Of a stretch of DNA of 64,000 nucleotides, positions 60,360-64,000 are shown piece after piece (position 1 is the stretch's first letter; each line of letters opens with the position of its first letter). The notes beneath the pieces are model-generated. The model searched no databases and was not told the DNA's origin. It was given only the letters and a program-made list of their open reading frames with translations. The DNA is taken from assembly GCF_003400205.1 (NCBI RefSeq), contig NZ_QUQV01000012.1, positions 1-64,000 on the forward strand. Direction: 5' to 3'. Position numbers and translations under genes: made by a program. This DNA is from Bacillus sp. HNG. GTDB taxonomy: Bacteria > Bacillota > Bacilli > Bacillales > Bacillaceae_L.

Positions 60360-61556
60360 TTATTTTGTATAGTTATCGAAGTAACCTTGGATATATACGA
60401 ATGGAGTACCTTTGTCTCCACTTCCTGAGGTTAAGTCAGAGAGAGATCCAATAAGGTCAGTTAGTCGTCTAGGTGTTGTTCCTTGTGCTTCCATTTGACC
60501 AACAAGGTCACCTTCTTTGTTCGCAATAAACTCAGAGATCGCTTTTTTAAGTTCTTCACCTTTTAAATCAGCAAAATTGTTATCAGCAAGGTACTTTAGT
60601 TTCACTTCATTTGGAGTACCTTCAAGACCTGCAGTATAAGCAGGGGAAACAACTGGGTCAGCAAGCTCCCAAATTTTTCCGACAGGGTCTTTGAAAGCAC
60701 CGTCACCGTATACCATAACCTCTACATGTTTACCAGTCTTCTCTTTAAGAAGTTCTTGTATTTTATCAACGATTGGTTGGCAATTACGAGGGAAGAGCTT
60801 CACGCTTTCCTCTGTTGCTTTGTTTGAACCAAGTAAACCATATTGTTCATTAAAGCCACTGCCATTGTTTGATTCAGAAAGAATATTGTCAAGGCTGTAG
60901 ACCTTTTCGCCACCGTTCGCTTTTAAAATTTTCTTCGTACGGAATCTTGTATGAATGTCACAAGTTAACACACTCTTTGTATAGTCTAGAATGGTTTTTG
61001 GATTGTTTGAGAAGATAACCTCACATTCAACCCCATATTCCTCGATTAATGATTTATAGTAATCAATATAATCTACACCAGTAAAAGGATGTTTATTATG
61101 TCCGAATAGGTCACGGAATTGTTGTTCAGTCAATACGTCTGTCCAAGGATTTACCCCTTTTTCATCAAGAAGATCAAGGTCCACTAAGTGGTTTCCAACT
61201 TCATCTGACGGATAGCTTAACATAAGGACAATTTTTTTCGCGCCTTTCGCAATTCCTCGAAGACAAATTGCAAAACGGTTACGGCTAAGGATTGGGAAAA
61301 TAACGCCAATGGTGTCGTCACCAAATTTTGCTTCTACATCCTGCGCAATATCATTAATGGTCGCATAGTTTCCTTGAGCGCGAGCAACAATAGATTCAGT
61401 TATAGTTACGATGTCTTTGTCTTGTATCGTAAAACCTTCAACCTCGGAAGCTTTTAATACAGTATCTACAACGATTTGCTCAATGCTGTCTCCTTTATTG
61501 ATAATGGGACCACGTAATCCTCTTACAACTGTTCCTACTACTCTTTCCAAAAACAA
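60360..61556 (-). CDS. Coenzyme F420-0:L-glutamate ligase-family protein (CofE-like)
   Basis: This 398-residue protein carries an N-terminal part resembling the F420-0 gamma-glutamyl ligase (CofE/FbiB) fold: the TITESIVARAQGNY block (about residues 51-64) and GDDTIGVIFPILSRNRFAICLRG, then a unique C-terminal region of about 230 residues. Bacillaceae do not make F420, so the ligase activity is probably on another phosphate-containing acceptor, or it is a relic fold. The role is unknown. It is divergent from a LysR regulator that may control it. The first codon has AGGAG upstream. Confidence 0.78.
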   Translation of the reverse strand: MFLERVVGTVVRGLRGPIINKGDSIEQIVVDTVLKASEVEGFTIQDKDIVTITESIVARAQGNYATINDIAQDVEAKFGDDTIGVIFPILSRNRFAICLRGIAKGAKKIVLMLSYPSDEVGNHLVDLDLLDEKGVNPWTDVLTEQQFRDLFGHNKHPFTGVDYIDYYKSLIEEYGVECEVIFSNNPKTILDYTKSVLTCDIHTRFRTKKILKANGGEKVYSLDNILSESNNGSGFNEQYGLLGSNKATEESVKLFPRNCQPIVDKIQELLKEKTGKHVEVMVYGDGAFKDPVGKIWELADPVVSPAYTAGLEGTPNEVKLKYLADNNFADLKGEELKKAISEFIANKEGDLVGQMEAQGTTPRRLTDLIGSLSDLTSGSGDKGTPFVYIQGYFDNYTK

Positions 61557-61669
61557 TCACTCCTAAATGCTGATAAGATTAATGTAAATATTATCTATTA
61601 GTACTATACATCTATTATGTGTTATAAGTAAAATTAATATATCTAATAATGGGTATAAGGGTGGTTTAT

Positions 61670-62554
61670 ATGATTGGCAAATTAGATTTATATAAGGTTT
61701 TTAGTATAGTTGCTAAGAATGGAAGTTTCTCGAAGGCAGCTAAGGACCTTTTTATGACACAACCTGCAGTCAGTCAGGCAATAATGCAGCTAGAAAGGGA
61801 ACTGGACATACGGTTGTTTAACCGAACGCCAAAAGGGGTCACCTTAACAAATGAGGGAAAACGATTATTTGAATATGTCCATTCTGCAATGAATCTCCTC
61901 AACGTAGGGGAGGAAATGATTTTAGAATTTAAGAATTTAACTAAAGGTGAATTGAAAATTGGTGTGGGGGATACGATTTCGAAGTACTTTTTGCTCACAT
62001 ATTTAGAATCCTTTCACACAGAATATCCAAATATCAAGTTTAAAATTGAAAATGGGACCACTCAGGAGCTGATTTCATTATTAAAGTTGGGTGAGGTTGA
62101 CCTTGCGATTTGTAATTTCCCGGTGGATGATCCTACTTTAGCACAAATTCCATGCATGGATATTCACGACATTTTTGTTTGTGGATATAAGTATAAAAAT
62201 CTCTTACCAAAGCAAGTGAGCGTAACAGAATTAATGAAGCATCCTTTAATTTTCCTTGAACCAAAATCCATTTCCCGTAAATATGTGGACGAGTTTTTAT
62301 TATCAAAGGGCTTAAGGATTTCACCAGAATTTGAACTGGGCTCCCATGATTTACTTTTAGAGTTTGCGAAAATAAATCTTGGAATTGCTTGTGTCACAAA
62401 GGAGTTTTCACAGGACTATTTAAAGAAGGGCATCTTACATGAGGTGGTTCTCAAAGAAAAAATCCCAAAACGAAGCATAGGCATCTGTTACGTAAAAAAT
62501 GTTCCGTTATCACCTGCATCGACAAAATTTGTCGAGATCATTGAGAAGAGGTGA
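61670..62554 (+). CDS. LysR-family transcriptional regulator
   Basis: This protein of about 294 residues has a LysR helix-turn-helix (about residues 3-62: FSIVAKNGSFSKAAKDLFMTQPAVSQAI, split here) and a C-terminal periplasmic-binding-like domain (about 90-290). Length is standard. The ATG at 61670 follows AAGGGTGG; an upstream frame to 61649 is not favoured. It is divergent from the CofE-like gene across a 113-base spacer, the usual LysR arrangement. Its effector is unknown. Confidence 0.88.
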   Translation: MIGKLDLYKVFSIVAKNGSFSKAAKDLFMTQPAVSQAIMQLERELDIRLFNRTPKGVTLTNEGKRLFEYVHSAMNLLNVGEEMILEFKNLTKGELKIGVGDTISKYFLLTYLESFHTEYPNIKFKIENGTTQELISLLKLGEVDLAICNFPVDDPTLAQIPCMDIHDIFVCGYKYKNLLPKQVSVTELMKHPLIFLEPKSISRKYVDEFLLSKGLRISPEFELGSHDLLLEFAKINLGIACVTKEFSQDYLKKGILHEVVLKEKIPKRSIGICYVKNVPLSPASTKFVEIIEKR

Positions 62555-62604
62555 AGTGAAAAACTCGTTCTATGATATAATTTTTAAAAGCTATGTAACG
62601 GACA

Positions 62605-62660
62605 AAAAGAGTAACCAAGAACTTTCCATGATTTTAGGAGAGGAGGTTACTCTTTTGTAT
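62605..62660 (+). terminator. Terminator of the first LysR gene
   Basis: AAAAGAGTAACC (62605-62616) pairs with GGTTACTCTTTT (62645-62656) with a long loop, T-rich at the end. Confidence 0.72.
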
Positions 62661-62709
62661 AAAAAAGAATAATAGTTTATAAGAGAAACCTATTTTAGGG
62701 GGTAGGAAA

Positions 62710-63588
62710 ATGGATGAAAAAGACTGGAACTTTATGAAAGTATTATTTGAGGAAAAGAGTCTTACCCGTGCTGCCGAAAGATTGTATATTTCTCAACCAG
62801 CACTCAGTTATCGGTTAAAAAATATAGAAGAGGAATTTGGGGTCCAATTGTTTTTTAAGACAAAAACAGGAATTGATTTTACTTCTGAAGGTGAATATTT
62901 GGTTCAATATGCGGAAAATATGCAACGTATTTTGCAGGTGACAAAGGATAATATGGTAAATATGAAGGGTGGCGTAAACGGAACCTTACGTATTGGGGTA
63001 TCAAGTAATTTCGCTCGTTATAAGCTGCCTAAGATATTAAAAAGATTTTCCACCATTTACCCTTCTCCTCAATTTAGTGTTAAAACTGGCTGGAGCTCAG
63101 ATATTATGAATTTATTGGGCTCATCAAAGGTACATGTTGGTATTGTACGTAATGACTATGAATGGAAAGGAGAAAAAGTATTGCTCTCTAAAGAGCGGCT
63201 TTTCTTGATATCGAAAAAAAAGCTTCAGTTTGAGCAATTACCAGACATGCCTTTTATTGATTATAGTACCGATCAATCATTACGAAATTTAATTAACAAT
63301 TGGTGGCAAGAACATTTTACTGTTCCGTCACGTATAGCCATGGAAGTTGATAAGCTTGAAACCTGCAAAGAAATGGTGAAATATGATCTAGGTATTGCCA
63401 TTATCCCGGAAATGTCAATTAAGGAAACAGATGATTTTTATAAAATACCATTGCTTGATAAAGGCGGAATACCATTAGAACGAACTACTTGGCTTATGTA
63501 TGATAAATCCTATATGAATCTATCTGTAGTAAAGACGTTTGTTGAATTTGTTATTGATGAACTAAAAGTTAATGATTCATTAAAATGA
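62710..63588 (+). CDS. LysR-family transcriptional regulator (near tcuA)
   Basis: This 292-residue regulator has the LysR helix-turn-helix near the N terminus (about residues 5-60: LTRAAERLYISQPALSYRL, then FGVQLFFK) and a C-terminal effector-binding domain (about 88-285). Its stop is 136 bases before a tricarballylate-dehydrogenase-like gene, so it is the likely regulator of that operon (TcuR role). The start ATG has a weak GGGGGTAGGAAA site. It is read in the same direction as tcuA. Confidence 0.85.
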   Translation: MDEKDWNFMKVLFEEKSLTRAAERLYISQPALSYRLKNIEEEFGVQLFFKTKTGIDFTSEGEYLVQYAENMQRILQVTKDNMVNMKGGVNGTLRIGVSSNFARYKLPKILKRFSTIYPSPQFSVKTGWSSDIMNLLGSSKVHVGIVRNDYEWKGEKVLLSKERLFLISKKKLQFEQLPDMPFIDYSTDQSLRNLINNWWQEHFTVPSRIAMEVDKLETCKEMVKYDLGIAIIPEMSIKETDDFYKIPLLDKGGIPLERTTWLMYDKSYMNLSVVKTFVEFVIDELKVNDSLK

Positions 63589-63723
63589 TGTTATAAAAAT
63601 TTTTTATTGGATATACGAAAAGATATATATTTTATTTATTTCCACATGTATATTATGATGGTTTCAAACGGAGAAGCACTCTGAATAATCGAAATTATTA
63701 TTCTATTACTAGGAGGAATTTCA

Positions 63724-64000
63724 ATGATTGAAACAAAATATGATGTCATTATCGTAGGGGCAGGCAATGCAGCCTTATGCTCTGCCATATCTGCTCGTGA
63801 GCAAGGAGCTAAAGTCCTTGTATTAGAACGGGGTCCTAAGAATAAAAGAGGTGGAAACTCCTTCTTTACAGATGGTGCAATTCGTTTTGCATACGACGGA
63901 TTAGATGCGATTCGGAAGGTTATTCCAAAAATTGATGATGAGCAAGCAAGTCTGATTGAAATGCCAAGATATGGTGAAAATGAATTTTATGACGATCTGA
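63724..64000 (+). CDS. tcuA: FAD-dependent tricarballylate dehydrogenase-like protein, cut by the window end
   Basis: The first 92 codons are visible. They encode an FAD Rossmann motif (VIIVGAGNAALCSA, about residues 8-21) followed by VLVLERGPKNKRGGNSFFTDGA (split as VLVLERG and RGGNSFFTDGA), the FAD-binding pattern of TcuA and fumarate-reductase-like flavoproteins. TcuA oxidises tricarballylate to cis-aconitate. The start ATG follows AGGAGG at about nine bases. The LysR regulator immediately upstream supports the call. The rest of the gene and its operon lie outside. Confidence 0.82.
   Translation, partial: MIETKYDVIIVGAGNAALCSAISAREQGAKVLVLERGPKNKRGGNSFFTDGAIRFAYDGLDAIRKVIPKIDDEQASLIEMPRYGENEFYDDL

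Overview
The window is about 64 kb of AT-rich chromosomal DNA from a member of the Bacillaceae (Bacillus sensu lato). The evidence is Bacillus-type Shine-Dalgarno sequences (AAGGAGG-like), frequent GTG and TTG starts, Gram-positive cis elements (a proline T-box, two preQ1-I riboswitches, a perfect CcpA cre site, a PerR-like box) and gene sets such as ahpCF, proBA, queC/queF, glxK and an hprK paralogue. No rRNA, tRNA or CRISPR array was seen. The sequence alone does not fix the species.

Layout. 1-5.1 kb: the tnpA-tnpB-tnpC module of a Tn554-family transposon, which has cut off a FAD oxidoreductase gene. 5.2-10.2 kb: a staygreen-domain protein, a MacB/FtsX-type ABC pair divergent from a B12-binding MerR (CarH/LitR-like) regulator, and a metallo-beta-lactamase-fold protein. 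10.3-14.6 kb: a four-gene Ugp-type ABC importer. 14.9-23 kb: housekeeping and transport singletons (NupC, RluA, a PhoX/DUF839 protein, AzlCD, a FAH-family enzyme, a LURP-one protein). 23-28 kb: a hydroxyacid cluster (CdaR regulator; glycerate kinase, KdgT permease, LarA-type epimerase, and a pdxA remnant). 28-30 kb: queuosine genes under two separate preQ1-I riboswitches. 30-41 kb: a LysM-3D wall protein, transporters, a multicopper oxidase lipoprotein and ahpCF.

41-47 kb: proBA under a proline T-box, followed directly by what appears to be a complete type II (actin-type) DNA segregation module: 14 heptamer repeats, a ParM-like actin and a ParR-like ribbon-helix-helix protein with a short hydrophobic tail. 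Genes with chromosomal character flank it and no replication gene is nearby. I consider this the most interesting locus here. 47-64 kb: a ThDP enzyme, a rhodanese, a YiaK-type reductase, an HprK paralogue, a class V aminotransferase, an NCS1 permease, a DUF1646 protein, a TSUP exporter, a uracil-DNA-glycosylase-family protein, a TetR/SDR divergent pair, an MscS channel, a CofE-like (F420 ligase family) protein divergent from a LysR regulator, and a second LysR upstream of a tricarballylate-dehydrogenase-like gene cut by the window end.

Most transcription units end in clear hairpin terminators, many of them bidirectional, so the operon boundaries are fairly secure. Start codons were chosen from ribosome-binding sites, and often differ from the longest open frame.
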